Origin: Elephas maximus indicus
Taxonomy: Eukaryota; Chordata; Mammalia; Proboscidea; Elephantidae
Assembly (NCBI RefSeq): GCF_024166365.1
Contig: NC_064820.1
Location: forward strand, 51,437,501 to 51,501,500
Length of the DNA stretch: 64,000 nt
Direction of reading: 5' to 3'
In this document: positions 1 through 11,744 of the stretch, piece after piece
Layout: the number at the start of each line of letters is the position of its first letter
Numbering within the stretch: position 1 is the stretch's first letter
Made by a program: the position numbers and the translations under genes
The notes under the pieces: generated by a model
The model's input: only the letters and a program-made list of their open reading frames with translations
The model's database searches: none
What the model was told of the DNA's origin: nothing

Positions 1-1337
1 ACTACCATACAATCCAGCAATCCCACTCCTTGGAATATATCCTAGAGAAAAAAGAGTCTTTACACAAACAGATATATGCACACCCATGGTTATTCAGCAC
101 TGTTTATAATAGCAAAAACATGGAAGCAACCACGGTGCCCATCAATGGATGAATGGATAAATAAGTTATGGTATGTTCACACAATGGAACACTAAGCATA
201 GATAAAGAACAGTGAGTAATCTGTGAAACATTTCATAACATGGAGGAACCTGAAAGGCATTATGCTGAGTGAAATGAGTCAGTTGCAAAAGGACAAATAT
301 TGTATAAGACCACTATTATTAGAACTTGAGAAATAGTTTAAACTGAGAAGAAAACATTCTTTTGTGGTTACGAGAGGGGGGAGGGAGGGAGGGTGGAAGA
401 GGGGCATTCACTGATTAGATAGTAGATAAGAACTACTTCAGGTGAGGGGAAAGAAAGCACACAATACAGGGGAGGTCAGCACAATTGGAGTAAACCGAAA
501 GGAAAGAAGTTTCTAGAATAAACTGAATGCTTCAAAGGCCAGCATAGCAGGGACAGGGGTTTGGGGACCATGGTTTCAGGGGACATCTAAGTCAATTGGC
601 ATAATAAAAACTATTAAGAAAACATTCTGTATCCCACTTTGAAGTGTGGCGTCTGGGGTCTTAAACGCTAGCAAGTGGCCATCTAAGATGCATCAATGAG
701 TCTCAATCCACCTGGATCAAAGGAGAATGAAGAACACCAAGGACACAAGGTAATTACGAGCCCAAGAGACAGAAAGGGCCACATGAACCAAAGGCTACAT
801 CATCCTGAGACCAGAAGAACTAGATGGTGCCCGGCTACAACAGATGACTGCCCTGAGAGGGAACACAACAGAGAACACCTGAGAGAGCAGGAGAGCAGTG
901 GGATGCAGACCCCAAATTCTTGTAAAAAGACCAGACTTAATGGTCTGACTGAGACTAGAAGGACCCTGGTGTTCATGGTCCCCAGACCTTCTGTTGGCCC
1001 AGGACAGGAACCATTCCCGAAGCCAACTCTTCAGACATGGATTGGACTCAATAATGGGTTGGAGAGGGATGTTGGTGAGGAGTGAGTTTCTTGGATCAGG
1101 TGGACACTTGAGAATATGTTGGCATCTCCTACCTGGAGGGGAGATGAGAGGGTAGAGGGGGTTAGAAGCTGGTGAAATGGATACGAAAAGAGAGAGTAGA
1201 GGGAGAGTGCGGGCTGTATCATTAGGGGGAGAGTAATTGGGAGTATGTAGCAAGGTGTATATAAGTTTTTGTGTGAAAGACTGAGTTGATTTTTAAACTT
1301 TCACTTAAAGCACAATAAAAATTATTAAAAAAAAAGA
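1..1337 (+). mobile_element. L1 LINE, 3' end (ORF2 tail, 3' UTR, A-rich end)
   Basis: The first ~150 bases match the end of an L1 ORF2 (the stretch 'cagcaatcccactccttgg' is the conserved DPAIPLLG region). About 1.15 kb of 3' UTR follows, ending in 'cacaataaaaattatt' and an A run at 1326-1336. The same sequence recurs in the same orientation at 33780-35107, where it ends a nearly complete L1, so the identity is secure. The 5' boundary lies outside the window and no TSD can be tested. Reading frames at 696-1085 and on the minus strand at 795-1253 fall entirely in this 3' UTR and are not genes. Confidence 0.93.
375..404 (+). other. G-run tract in L1 3' UTR (possible G-quadruplex)
   Basis: At least four runs of three or more G separated by one to a few A/T bases. 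The homologous position of the second L1 (34154-34184) has a similar tract. Polypurine G-rich tracts are a known feature of mammalian L1 3' UTRs. Folding is inferred from the pattern only. Confidence 0.7.
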
Positions 1338-2989
1338 TTATCATTAGCTTTAACGAGAATAATTTGTACAAAATCCCATGTGTTCATGAAAGAATAAAAA
1401 CATCTCCACATGTTAAGCTTTGATCGTCCCTTTGTTTCAGCCTTTAAGTGAACACAAAGTTGTTTTGTTTTTACAACTTTGAAATAGCATTGAAGATTTT
1501 TCATATTTTTGTTATTTTTATCCCTAATAGATGTTCGAATATATTTTTGTCGGATTTTGAGTATTCACTAATATTTTTATTATTATGAGTTAAAATTTAT
1601 AAGTAAGGAGAAGTGCATTTGACTGTTAAATAAAATAGCATGGCTAAATTCTAAGGATCAAATAGATCTGTTATGAAGCTGTATTCAGAAAGAAGAAAAG
1701 GACAGTAGTTGAATGATACAAACTTTTTTATACATAATTTTGTTTATTTTGTTGTTGTGAATGATACAAATTTTGATGTTTATTGATAGGGTTACTAACC
1801 AAACCCAAACTCACTGCCATAGCCACACTACTGCTATGGTAAATATAAATTCACAAGTGTGGTGAGTATAAAAGAGTGGTAAAGTGGCATAATTGAATCA
1901 AACACATGAAATTTACTAGCCGGTTGATCAGGCCAGTTAGCATTTCACACTAAGGTATCAACTGGTATTTGGAATGAGTGCTGGTGACAGATGGTGTAGT
2001 TATGTAATCCCATTTCAGGCAATTATCAAGCAATTGACAGATGTACTGATGATGCTGAACAATTACTTAAATAAAGATGCTTAAGATTGTTTGTTAAATA
2101 AACTTGAAGGTTTACCAAATGTGACTGTAGTTAATTCTTTACATAAATTGCACTAAATAAATTAGTATATTTCACTAATTCAGGAGGCCAGTAATGTTTT
2201 GACTATATAATTAATTCACCCTCATGGTTTGTTTATTTAATGAAAGAGTCCATCTGATCTTAGTACATACTACAATTGTTTCTTACTCCATCAAAATGGT
2301 GACTCTAAGAAAATGAAGACTTGGATTAAGTAATTATAGAATTTACGTAGTAACAGGCCCACCTAAATAAAATATTGAATAAGAGAAATGTTAAAAAAGC
2401 AATACTCTTAAATTTTTGATTATTGGTGGACATTGACATCATAAAATTTTGTACTAATCTGGTTAGGTTATTTTATTGTTTAAGCTCAAGAGGTAAAGCT
2501 TGATATACTTAATGTTGTCATGGCAAAAAAATGGTTCCTAGGCTTTATGTTATATCCCTATACCCAAGCTATATACCAACTATATACATTAATAATGTGT
2601 CTCCATAGAGAGTATAGATGACTGATAGAAAAAATAATTTTGAAATGCATAGGGAAAGTTCTGGTAAATTTAGCTGACAAAGATAGCAAGATATGTCCTT
2701 ATTCTTCCACCCACAAAATATACAGAAAGGTTGAATAAAATATAATTATAATTTTAAAGTTGGTTAAACTCAAAGGTACCAGGTGGCAGGAATGTGGAGG
2801 GAACTTATAGCTAAAGAAGTGAGTTGAATATAAACTACTCTAGGGGGCAGAGATATGTGAAGGATTTGTTTTTAAAAGATAATTGGCAGTCTAATGCCAG
2901 TGATCATAGAGTGTTGTCAGGGCCACAGGCCTTTAATCTCTGAATCCACTAAAAAGAGAAATGTGCGAACAAACAAACAGTAATGATGC
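1338..2989. other. AT-rich stretch, nothing assigned
   Basis: No open frame above 60 codons with recognisable content, no SINE, LTR or LINE motif that I can name. Short A- and T-rich words throughout. It may be very old decayed repeats or unique intergenic DNA. Confidence 0.5.
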
Positions 2990-3497
2990 CAGAAATCACA
3001 CATACCTACACACAAGGAAATAAAAACCTTTTGAGGGTTAGACAATACATAATTGAAGAAAACACTAATAAAATATGAAATAAATATAAGGGAATCATCC
3101 AGAAGAAAGGAGAGGGACTCTACTTTCCATTATTCCTCTATATCAAGTTCTGTGAGAAAGAATTGACAAGAGATAATATTCTAAAAAATATTGATGAAAA
3201 AATTTTCAGATTTGAAGAGAAACCTGAATTCTCAGATTGGAAGAAAGCATATCAACTCCCCAGAAAGATAAAACAATCCTTTAACTGGACATAGTGTTCT
3301 GAAACCACAGACTATCAAAGATGAGAAGGAAGGGGTGAAGATACTAGAGATAAATTTGAGATTATTTACAAAGAAAAATAATTGTATTGATATAAGAGTT
3401 CTCATTAGCAGCAATAGATACATGAATACAATAAGATAATACTGTTGAATTGCTGGGCAATATAATTCTATACCTAGCTAAACTATTATTCAAAAGT
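2990..3497 (+). mobile_element. Old L1/HAL1-like LINE remnant, left part
   Basis: A-rich plus-strand sequence with the character of old mammalian L1 or HAL1 ORF1/inter-ORF regions, for example the 'gaattctcagattggaag' neighbourhood. It resumes on the other side of the LTR at 3984. No frame is open. The assignment rests on base composition and phrase-level resemblance, so family and limits are approximate. Confidence 0.5.
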
Positions 3498-3502
3498 AAG
3501 GG

Positions 3503-3978
3503 TGTCTTAGTCACCTAGTGCTGCTATAACAGAAATACCACACGTGGATGGCTTTAACAAAGAGAATTTTATTCTATCACAGTCTGGTAGGTAAAATGTC
3601 CAAATTCAGGGTGCCAGCTCCAGGTGACGGCTTTCTGTCTCTGTTGGCTCTGGAGGAAGGTCCTTGTCATCAGTCTTCCCTTAGTTTGGGAGCATCTCAG
3701 TGCAGGAACCACAGGTCCAAAGGATGCACTCTGTTCCTGGTGCTGCTTTCTTGGTGGTATGAGGTCCCCAACTCTCTGCTTACTTCCCTTTCCTTTTATC
3801 TCCTGAGAGAGAAAAGGTGGTGCAGGTCACACCCCAGGGAAGCTCCCTTTATATTGGCTCAAGGATGTGACCTGGTGAGGGTGTTAAAATCCCAACCTAA
3901 CCCCCTTTAACATAAAATTACAATCACAAAATGAATTAATACACACGTTTTTGGGGGGACATAATTCAATCCATGACA
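3503..3978 (-). mobile_element. Solo MaLR/ERVL-type LTR, minus strand, with TSD
   Basis: Read on the minus strand it starts TGTCATGGATTGAATTATG, runs through a U3-like region, an A-rich 'aataaaattctctttg' poly(A) area, and ends in '...gtgactaagaca', the usual TG...CA of a MaLR (ERVL-class) LTR. A perfect 5-bp TSD AAGGG flanks it (3498-3502 and 3979-3983), as expected of retroviral integration. A second copy of the same family lies at 56422-56943. The plus-strand frame at 3548-3910 is a chance frame in this LTR. Confidence 0.9.
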
Positions 3979-3983
3979 AAGGG

Positions 3984-5130
3984 TTTAAGTCATAGGTATT
4001 TTTAAACACAAAAGGAAAAATAAATCACTAAACTATAGACCCTCACTGAAAGACATATTCAAGGATGTTCTTCAGCAAGAAGATAATTGAGTTCACAAGA
4101 AAAATTTAGAAAGCAAGAAGAAATAGTAGCAGAGCAATTAATGAAATGAACTGTTAAAAAATACTAAAGTTACTGACAATACTAATGATAACTACTTTTC
4201 GGGAACTTAAAAACAAAATAGAGCGTAAATTCTGAATAATAATTAAAATGAATAAAATGCAGTATCTGAAGGAAATAATGTGCCATATACTCTTGAATCT
4301 TTAGAAAGAAGGTAGTAATTTAGACTGCATTAAGATGATATAAAGTTAAATATATATGATAAAAATTTAAAGAAAAACCAGTAAAATAATAGAAATAGAA
4401 TGTATAATTTCCACATCAGGAATAAAACCTTGAATCAAGTCAACAGAAGGCAGGAGGAAAAAAAAAATAGGTACTAAGAAAATCATATTAAATAAATAAA
4501 AACAAACAGAGAAAGATATAGAAATAAATCTAAATGTCTTAGCAATCAAAATAAATGTAAGAAATTAATCATCCTTATTTAAAAACAGGCAATAAATTAC
4601 AGTACACAAATACTAACAAAAGAGGGGAGAAAAATTTGTATTATAAAAATATAGAAAGGCAAAAAAAAAAAAAAAGGATTATAAATGAGGACATTCCTTA
4701 ATTTTAAAGTCAGCTTGTCAGATTAGCAAGAAGGAGTTAAGAAATCTGTAATCACGGCTGGGGATGCTAACTCAGAAACTGACAGAGCAGCAGACAAGAA
4801 GAATGATAGGAGACTAGTAAAAACGCGAGTTTGGTGGGAGTGTGAATTGGTGCAGACATTTGTGAAAACAATCTGGTAACACTTAGTTGAAACTGCACAA
4901 ACAGCATTTCCTAATAATTCTGCCCCTAGATCTGTCCCCTAGAGAAATTACTGCATATGTACAAAAGCGGCTTGTACAAGGATTTCTCTAGAAGTATTGT
5001 TTTTAATAATAAAAACTGGAAATAACCCAAATCCTATCTGATAGAATCCTATCTAGCAGTTAAAATGAATGAACCAGGTTTTTATGTACAGTGGGGAGAG
5101 AATTTAAAAACCTTTTTTTTTTTTTTTGAA
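3984..5130 (+). mobile_element. Old L1 LINE remnant, right part (includes ORF2 C-terminal region)
   Basis: This continues the element interrupted by the LTR. The phrase 'ggatgttcttcagcaagaag' near 4061 is typical of the L1M/HAL1 type. At 4800-5100 the sequence follows the L1 ORF2 end: a 'gtgaattggtgcagac' start, '...gtacaaggatttc', then 'aactggaaataacccaaat'. The two parts need not be one element. All frames are broken. A T run at 5108-5122 follows. Confidence 0.6.
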
Positions 5131-5194
5131 TGATCAAAATATATTTCAGAAAACAATCAGGGTCTCACACTTATTATATGAATTAAAACGTACA

Positions 5195-5212
5195 GACACA
5201 CACACACACACA
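5195..5212 (+). repeat. (CA)n microsatellite at a SINE tail
   Basis: An uninterrupted run of CA dinucleotides adjoins the 3' tail of the minus-strand SINE that follows. SINE tails commonly seed microsatellites. Confidence 0.85.
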
Positions 5213-5361
5213 TAAAACCATTGCCGTCTATTCCAACTCATAGTGACCCTATAGGACAGAGTATAACTGCCCCATAGGTTTCCAAGGAATGGCTAGTGGA
5301 TTCGAACTGCTGACATTTTAGTTATCAGCTGAGCTCTTAACCACTAACCACCAGGGCCCCA
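5213..5361 (-). mobile_element. Afrotherian tRNA-derived SINE, minus strand
   Basis: The reverse complement begins 'ggggccctggtggttagtgg' (tRNA-like box A region), passes 'cagcagttcgaatccac' (box B-like, GTTCGAATCC), then 'ggggcagttatactctg' and ends in 'ctatgagttggaatagac'. This is the family's full order of parts. No clean TSD was found. Confidence 0.9.
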
Positions 5362-5779
5362 AAACAGTAATATATAAAGATACTTGCAAAAGTAATAAAA
5401 CATAATAAAGACCCCAATAAATGTATGAGCATGAATGATTCTAAAGGAAGGAGAATAATTGAAAGAGAGAAGGGACCAAGGAAACATCAAACCCAATGTT
5501 TTATTTCTTTCAAGAACAGAGAAAAATATATTAAAGCAAATATAATAGAGGTTTTGTATTTGTTCTGGGTGGTAGGTAGATTTCTGTTTGAGTTTTTCTT
5601 CATACTTCTCTGTATCTAAAGTATACATACATTTAATTCAATTCCATATATATTTATTCCGCGTCAATTTTATTCAAAGCACTGCATTAAGTGCAGGAAT
5701 AGCCACAAAAATAAGTGGAATAGTCTCACTTTTAAGGAAACTTGTGGGGTGATAATAAAATACTCTTAAATAATTGTCT
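5362..5779. other. Unassigned AT-rich stretch
   Basis: No recognised gene. The part near 5665-5760 ('gcactgcattaagtgcagg') vaguely resembles an ancient interspersed repeat but is too degenerate to name. Frames at 5344-5628 on either strand show no family resemblance. Confidence 0.4.
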
Positions 5780-6098
5780 TGGAAGAAGTATAACCAGAAT
5801 TCTCCTTAACAGCAAGGATGGTGAAATTACATCTCACATACTCTGAACCTGTTATCAGGAGGGATCAGTCCCTGGAGAAAGACATCATGCTTGGTAAAGT
5901 AGAGGGTCAGAGGAAAAAAAAAAAAAAAAAAAAGGAAGACCTTCAATGAGACCTTCAATTGACACGGTGGCTGCAACAACAGGCTCAAACAGAAAGATTA
6001 TGAGGATGGCACAGGACCGGGCAGTGTTTCGTTCTGTTGTACATAGGGTCGCTATGAGTTGGAACTGACTTGATGGCACCTGACAACGACAACACAAA
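5780..6098 (+). mobile_element. RTE (BovB-like) LINE, 5'-truncated 3' end
   Basis: It starts in the C-terminal coding part of an RTE reverse transcriptase ('ttggaagaagtataacc', then 'gatcagtccctggagaaaga', the conserved RDQSLEKD region) and runs through '...cgctatgagttggaactg' to an AAC-rich tail 'ctgacaacgacaacac'. An A run of about 20 bases at 5913-5933 expands the reading frame between the two halves. Homologous pieces occur at 11745, 24000-24312 and 27209. Confidence 0.92.
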
Positions 6099-6284
6099 TA
6101 ATTGTAGCTGCATCTTATCTGTTTAATATCATCAAGTTCAAGAAGCAGTGTCCTACAAGTCAGTGTGGTGTTTCTTGAACACCTACTCCATACCAGGCAT
6201 TGTGATAATTTCTGGAGATACCAAGTACTTGAGTTAGTCCCTGTTTTAAAGAGCTCAGCATACCCAGTGTTGCACATAAATTAA

Positions 6285-6345
6285 AAATATATATATGTGT
6301 GTGAGTGTGTATACATGTACATATATATATATATATACACATATT
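6285..6345 (+). repeat. (TG/TA)n microsatellite
   Basis: Alternating TA, TG and AC dinucleotides with imperfect periodicity. Confidence 0.85.
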
Positions 6346-6484
6346 TTGAAAGAGGAAGGGGACAAGAAAAGAATCTCAAAATACAGACGATTTCAGCGAC
6401 CTTTAAAGGAGCATTTTAAGTAGAGTGTTGAGAAGAGAACAGTAGACAGCTTTTGAAAGGAAACAAGTGGGTGCAGACTATTAT

Positions 6485-6900
6485 AAGGGAAATTTCCACA
6501 TTCCAGTTACATAAGGATGGTGCAACATTAGGAAATTTAACTTAATTCATGGAAAAAAAAATAAAGGTGATAAAATGTGATCATATAATTACCTGAATGC
6601 AACAGCAAACAGCAAAATAAGCTGTGAAATAATAAAGACATTCCCATGAAATTTAGAACAAAGCAAGGATTCTTCTAGTCACTATGATCATTCAATATTT
6701 TTTGGTGGTTCTAGCTAAAAGAATAAGACACTGTGTGGAGTAAATGTAGTAAAGAAAAAAGTTTTGTTTTTAGATGATAGTACTGAATATTAGGAAAATC
6801 AGGAAATTCAACTATAAATCTGCTAGAACGAAAAAGAAAATGTAGTGAGATGGCTGGATACAAAAAGCCAGTTTTTCTTTTATACTAGTGTGACAGGATC
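6485..6900 (+). pseudogene. Old L1 ORF2 reverse-transcriptase fragment
   Basis: Plus-strand sequence follows the L1 RT core: 'aaggatggtgcaacattagg' corresponds to the conserved GWFNIR block. Later sequence corresponds to the LFADD-type block ('gtttttagatgatagtac') and to the block encoding KSQFFFY-like residues. Numerous stops and frameshifts. Both ends are ragged. This is a decayed LINE, not a gene. Confidence 0.7.
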
Positions 6901-7395
6901 CTAAATTGGAAGTTTTGCCTGAGCCCCAAGTTACAGTGTGCGGTGACTCAGATCACCAAGCTGAAATTTCAAAGTAGGTGTCTGTGAACCTGTTAGATGA
7001 GTCAACTACATCAAGGATCTAAAACAGTCAAGTTGCCGGAAATTCTGCAGGATTTGGGGAGGAGGAAGGGTTTGGAAAAATCTATGCTATCAGTTACTTT
7101 TCCCACCAAGGGGAAAGGAGGGGGCTAATTGTTCCTCTTCAAATTAAGTGAAAGTGGCTTTACCAGGACTGTTTGAAGAGCTTGATATGTGTTTCCTGCA
7201 GTTGAGGGTATAATGAATTGGTTTCTGATTTGTGCCTGAGAAATACTAGGCAAAACAATGGTGGTTGGCAGTTTTGTGTGACTAGGTAACTAAGTTTATT
7301 TCAATAAGATGTAATGAAAGCAGACGTCATCTTCTCCTTTCCCTTTCTTCTCCCCTGTTGCTAGGATAAAGCAATGCTGGCTGGGATTGGAGTGG
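6901..7395. other. Unassigned stretch
   Basis: No family recognised and no coding signal seen. Confidence 0.4.
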
Positions 7396-7399
7396 TTGT

Positions 7400-7605
7400 C
7401 TTAGAGCTTGAGATGTCCTATGGCATTGGAGGAAACGGGCGGAGTCTGGGTCCCTGATAATTATGGAGCCACTGTTCTAGCCTTAAACTGCCTAAGTCTG
7501 GATTTCTTTCACATGAGAATGGAATAAATTATCTTATTCAAACTACTGTTATTTGGGGGCTTTTCCATTATTAGCAGCTGAACCTGATCCTCTCATTTAG
7601 TCTTG
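7400..7605 (+). mobile_element. Possible LTR 3' end (MaLR-like), plus strand
   Basis: The order 'ccttaaactgcctaagtctgg', 'gagaatggaataaattatc' (an AATAAA signal) and 'actactgttatttgggg...gcagctgaacctgatcc' resembles the 3' end of MaLR-type LTRs. The left boundary and TSD are not visible, so the call is tentative. Confidence 0.4.
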
Positions 7606-7614
7606 TTTTCATTT

Positions 7615-7765
7615 AATCTTCACAATTTGAGAGGTTTAGAGATGAGGAATTTTTCTCCCACTCTGTCCGGGACCATCTATTGTGACCCTAGTCAGAAGAG
7701 TAAGTGGTGATAGCCAGGCACAATCTAGTTCTTCTGGTCTCAGGATAGATGAGCCCTGGCTAGAG
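7615..7765 (-). mobile_element. L1 3' UTR fragment, minus strand
   Basis: The run 'ctgtccgggaccatctattg' followed by 'agaagagtaagtggtgatag' and 'ctagttcttctggtctcagg' is the reverse complement of an older L1 3' UTR type. Compare 'gaccagaagaactagatggt' in the plus-strand L1 near 810. Confidence 0.6.
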
Positions 7766-9785
7766 TAAGCTTCATTCCTGTAGATTTATTTCTTCTCCCA
7801 GATTTTTGGCCTTTAAGATTCATTGCCCCAATGGAGTAGGAACCAGAAAATAAACATGTAAAATTATCATCTTTTAAGTTCAAAATTGCATTTTTTTTTC
7901 CTACCCCAGGAAAATTACCTAAATTGGAGAAATGAGTAGAGGGAAAAGAAAAGGGTTTCCGAGAAAAGGCTGGCTTGCCCGCACCAAGTTCCACAGAGGA
8001 GAGGGAGCACAGGGTGAGCAACAGAACTCTTTAAATAACTCAGTGATCCCAGAACCAATGGAACTTGTGCCCTGCTTCCTATCTGTAATCCTGAGAGTTA
8101 CCCAGGCCTATGAAGATCAGAGGTTAGAAGAAGGAGGGTTGATTGAAGTGTCAAGGACAGAAATGGCCTGAGGTAGATCTGCTGGGTGTCCTGTGCCCTC
8201 AGAGCTATATGAAAGGACTTATATTTTCCCCATGTTTCCTAACAGGCTGTAGAAGCTGAAAAGAGAGAGAGAGAAAGACAGTTAAAGAGAGAACTGTTGG
8301 TTGCTTAAGGAATCTCGATTCTATGAGAAGAGGTCAACTCTGGGAAAAGTTGTGTGGAGCACCTTTGGAGGCATGAGCATAGTTTAGGACTAGGACGAAC
8401 TGTATATCAGTTACAAGTTATGACTAAGTGGACAGAAGCCAACAACCACTGACCAGATAACCCGCTTCCCTGACTGCACAATGCTATGCTTGAAAATAAA
8501 CTTCTGACATATTTCATTCTATCCTGCGAAAAGAGACATGAGGGAAGAGCTGATTTTGTATTGACTTAGTCCTTAAAATGATGTGATTTACTAATAAATA
8601 ACTAGATTAAGTTTTTTGGGTATGCAGAATGTGGACTTGAAGGTTAAGAAATTGTAAAATCTGTGTGTGTATGTATGTATATGTGTATATGCATATGGGT
8701 ACATACACACACACACGCATACACATACACTCACAGTCTTGAATTAGCAGCCTGAGAAAATTATACTAGCATGTTTGAAAGGAGCGATAAAGAAAAAGAC
8801 AGTTTGAAGATATAAGCATAAAAGGCAATCAACAGAGCAGATCACAGAGAAAGCAGAGTTTACAATTATTTGGAGACCATTTGTGCAGCTCTGGCCTGAA
8901 GGAATACTTTTTTTTTTTTTTTTCAGAAACAGAATTGGAATTATGAAGGTTTTTGTTATTATTATTTTTTCAGTTGAGGGCTTACATGATATGAACTTTA
9001 CCTTTTCAGTAAAGGATAAAAACTTACCTGCTTATAGTAAAAGAAGTAAAGTAATTTGGGGAAGTTGATTTTTCTCCTGTGACTTACGAAACATTCTTTC
9101 AAATGGCACCAAGAAGATAGTATTTAGAAATATTTTACAGAAGCAAAAATGAATTCTTTGAGAAGAACATGTAATTTTAAGTATAGTGGTCTTCTAAGCA
9201 TTAGGTACACCAAAGAACAGAGGATATTAATTTTACTTCCTGCTTAAGTTTCAACAGCTTTCATTTTGATTATTTTTCTGCCTCTAAGATTCAGTACCCA
9301 ATTGTTTCACTTTTCCTTAGGATTGCGACAAATATTACTTCTTTTTCTCTTCTACTACTTTTTTTTTTTTTTACCTAGTATTAGGATGCTTCACTTTGTC
9401 TATTTTGAGGAATTTGTTGATATATTCTAAAAAAACAAAATATTTTACCGCATGACATTTTTATCTAGAGCAGAATTAATCAACTACAAATATTACTTGA
9501 TAAATGAATATTTTTCAGATTGTTGATTTACCTAAAGAAAAAAAAAAAATCTTCATCCTAATCAGCAGCTGACTGGAAATCTTTGAAATAAAGATAATAT
9601 ATTTTCTTAGAGATGATTAAGAGAGATGATCTTACAAAATCAAAGTTTGCCAGACTAACATCATTATCTCTGCTAAAGCAGGGATCGCAAATTAAACACA
9701 AAGACTCAGACAGGTCTGAACAATTGGTGGAAGGAAGTGAGGAAACTCAGTGACTTCCCAAGAAGTCTCTAGAGTCCCATGCTGA
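7766..9785. other. Unassigned stretch with one microsatellite
   Basis: Apart from the TG/TA/CA microsatellite at 8658-8730 and T runs near 8908 and 9359, I see no named repeat. Frames at 7740-8021 (minus), 7932-8171 and 8883-9068 have no recognisable domain. Confidence 0.4.
8658..8730 (+). repeat. Compound TG/TA/CA microsatellite
   Basis: A (TG)n/(TATG)n block is followed by (CA)n with interruptions, giving a purine-pyrimidine alternating tract whose two halves are roughly complementary. Confidence 0.85.
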
Positions 9786-10384
9786 GACCCCACTGCCTGA
9801 CATTGTTCCTGGCTCACAGAAGTTTCTCAATAGGCATTTATTTGTAAGAAAGAAAGAGAGGAAGGGAGGATGGGATGGTTGGACAGGTAAAATAAAGAGA
9901 GGGGACTTATGAATGGCAGAGCCAGAACAGACAAATAAGGAACCTGTTTCTGCATTATCAGAAGGGGGAATCGCTCCAAGGAAGAGAGGATTTGTCCCTG
10001 GGATTTGTTTTGCCTTCTGATTGCGTTGACCTCATATCCAAGTCCAGAGGATATCAAGGGAGCTGTGAATAATGACTGTAAAAGTGGTTTCCTTAAAACC
10101 TTAGTAAGGCCTGAAACATAAGCAGCAATGCTTGTAAATGCTGTTAATAAAAGGGGGGAAAAAAGCATTCTTCCCACTTTACAACAAAGCACGGTAGTAT
10201 TTTGAGAGAGACTATCCCAGTAGCAGTGGGTCTATTCTTGACCACCTGCAACACATCTGCTGGGACTCACAGCAGTATATGAGGGACACTTTGCATGTGG
10301 CCACAGCCTACATTAACAGGGGTTGGAGGTGATAGCCTATATGATTTGAATTTATCTATTACTATTAATATGACTTAATTACAG

Positions 10385-10802
10385 GGTCAGGACCAGAGCC
10401 CTGTACTCTATGATTCTGAGAGAAAGTATGGTGAAAGGATACAACCCTGATGCACACCTTTCCTTTTTTTAAACCACGCAGTATCCCTTTGTTCTGTCCG
10501 AACGACTGCCTCATTGTCTATGTACAGGTTCCACATGAACATAATTAAGAGTTCTGGAGTTCCATTCTTCACAATGTTATCCAGAATTTCTTATGATCCA
10601 CATAGCCATATTCCTTTGCATAGTCAATAAACCACAGGTAAACTTCTTTCTGGCATTCTCTGCTTTTAGCCAAGATCCATCCAACATCAGCAATGATATC
10701 CCTGGTTCCATGCCCTCTTCAATCCAGCTTGAATTTCTGGCACTTCCCTGTGAATACACTGCTGCAGCTGCTTTTAAATGACCTTCAGCAAAATATACTT
10801 GC
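10385..10802 (-). pseudogene. RTE LINE reverse-transcriptase fragment (part 1), minus strand
   Basis: The reverse complement encodes the central RT of an RTE LINE: the block around 'cctttgcatagtcaataaac' corresponds to the conserved VY-F-DYAKAFD region, and 'gcaatgatatccctggttcc' to the RT strand before it. Frameshifts and stops are present. It is continuous with 10980-11310 once the SINE at 10803-10979 is removed. Confidence 0.88.
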
Positions 10803-10979
10803 ATGGAAACCCTGGTGGCATAGTGGGTAAGTGCTACAGCTGCTAATCAAGAGGTCAGCAGTTTGAATCTGCCAGGTGCTCCTTGGAAAACTCGATGAGG
10901 CAGTTCTACTCTGTCCTACAGGGTCTCTACGAGTTGGAATCGACTCGACAGCAGTGGATTTGGTTTTTGGTTTTGGTGA
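10803..10979 (+). mobile_element. Afrotherian SINE inserted in the RTE fragment
   Basis: Full order of parts: 'ggaaaccctggtggcatag', 'gctgctaatcaagaggtcag', 'ggcagttctactctgtcc', 'ctacgagttggaatcgactc' and the tail 'tttggtttttggttttgg'. It splits RTE coding sequence that is otherwise collinear, so it is younger than the RTE. The TSD is at most 2 bp (tg). Confidence 0.95.
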
Positions 10980-11340
10980 TATTAATGATATTGTTTGATA
11001 ATTTCCACATTCTGTTGGATCACCTTTCTTGGGAATAGGCATAAATATGTATCTCTTTCAGTCAGTTGTCCAGGTAGCTGTCTTCCAAATTTTTTGGCAT
11101 AGACGAGTGAGCACTTCCAGCTCTGCATCCGATTGTTGAAACATCTCAACTGGTATTCCATCAATTCCTGGAGCCTTATTTTTTACCAATGCCTTTAGTG
11201 CAGCTTGGACCTCTTGCTTCAGTACCATTGGTTCCTGATCATATGCTGCCTCCTGAAATGGTGGAAAGTTAACCGATTGTTTTTAGTACAGTGGCTGTGT
11301 ATATTCCTTCTTTCTTCTTTTGATGCTTCCTGCATCTTTT
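10980..11340 (-). pseudogene. RTE LINE reverse-transcriptase fragment (part 2), minus strand
   Basis: The reverse complement carries the RTE N-terminal RT block. It encodes P-KKGDPTECGNY at about 11010-11042 (the conserved PIPKKGD...NYR motif), with the block encoding NKAPGIDGIP at about 11150-11190. Stops interrupt it. It ends near 'tttgatgcttcctgcatc'. Confidence 0.88.
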
Positions 11341-11744
11341 AACATTTAAAGCACCTTTCAAATGAGATAGAACTGACTGTAGGGGGATTCACACCCAAGT
11401 GGCTAAAGAAGCAGGTATCATGATGATTCATTTCTCTTGTGGATAAAATAATTTAAAAATAACTATTTTTTTTTCCCTACCATTGGACATGGTGAAATTT
11501 CTGGTGAGTCAGCAACTCAGACCAAATGGATTTTGTTCTTTTAGACATTTGCTTGTTAAAAAAGCACCATTATACTTGGTGAAAATCTTATCTATGTGGA
11601 CTGGCTTAAAAAAATGAAAAAAACTATGGTAATCTGATTTTACGTCATTTAATATTTTGTAACTTTAATTTGATTTACCTTAAATAGCACCTTCTTTTTG
11701 AAAGGGCCAAATTGCCTAGGAGCAGTCATTAAGACTCTCATATC
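11341..11744. other. Unassigned AT-rich gap
   Basis: No repeat or gene recognised between the two minus-strand RTE pieces. The pieces are not one element, because the piece on the right is the 3' end and would lie on the left if they were joined. Confidence 0.5.

Noticed and set aside
696-1253. Open frames of 129 and 152 codons on opposite strands
   Set aside because: Both lie entirely in the L1 3' UTR, whose second copy at 34400-35080 gives similar antisense frames. They reflect composition, not genes.
3548-3910. 120-codon plus-strand frame
   Set aside because: Entirely within a minus-strand MaLR-type LTR with confirmed TSD.
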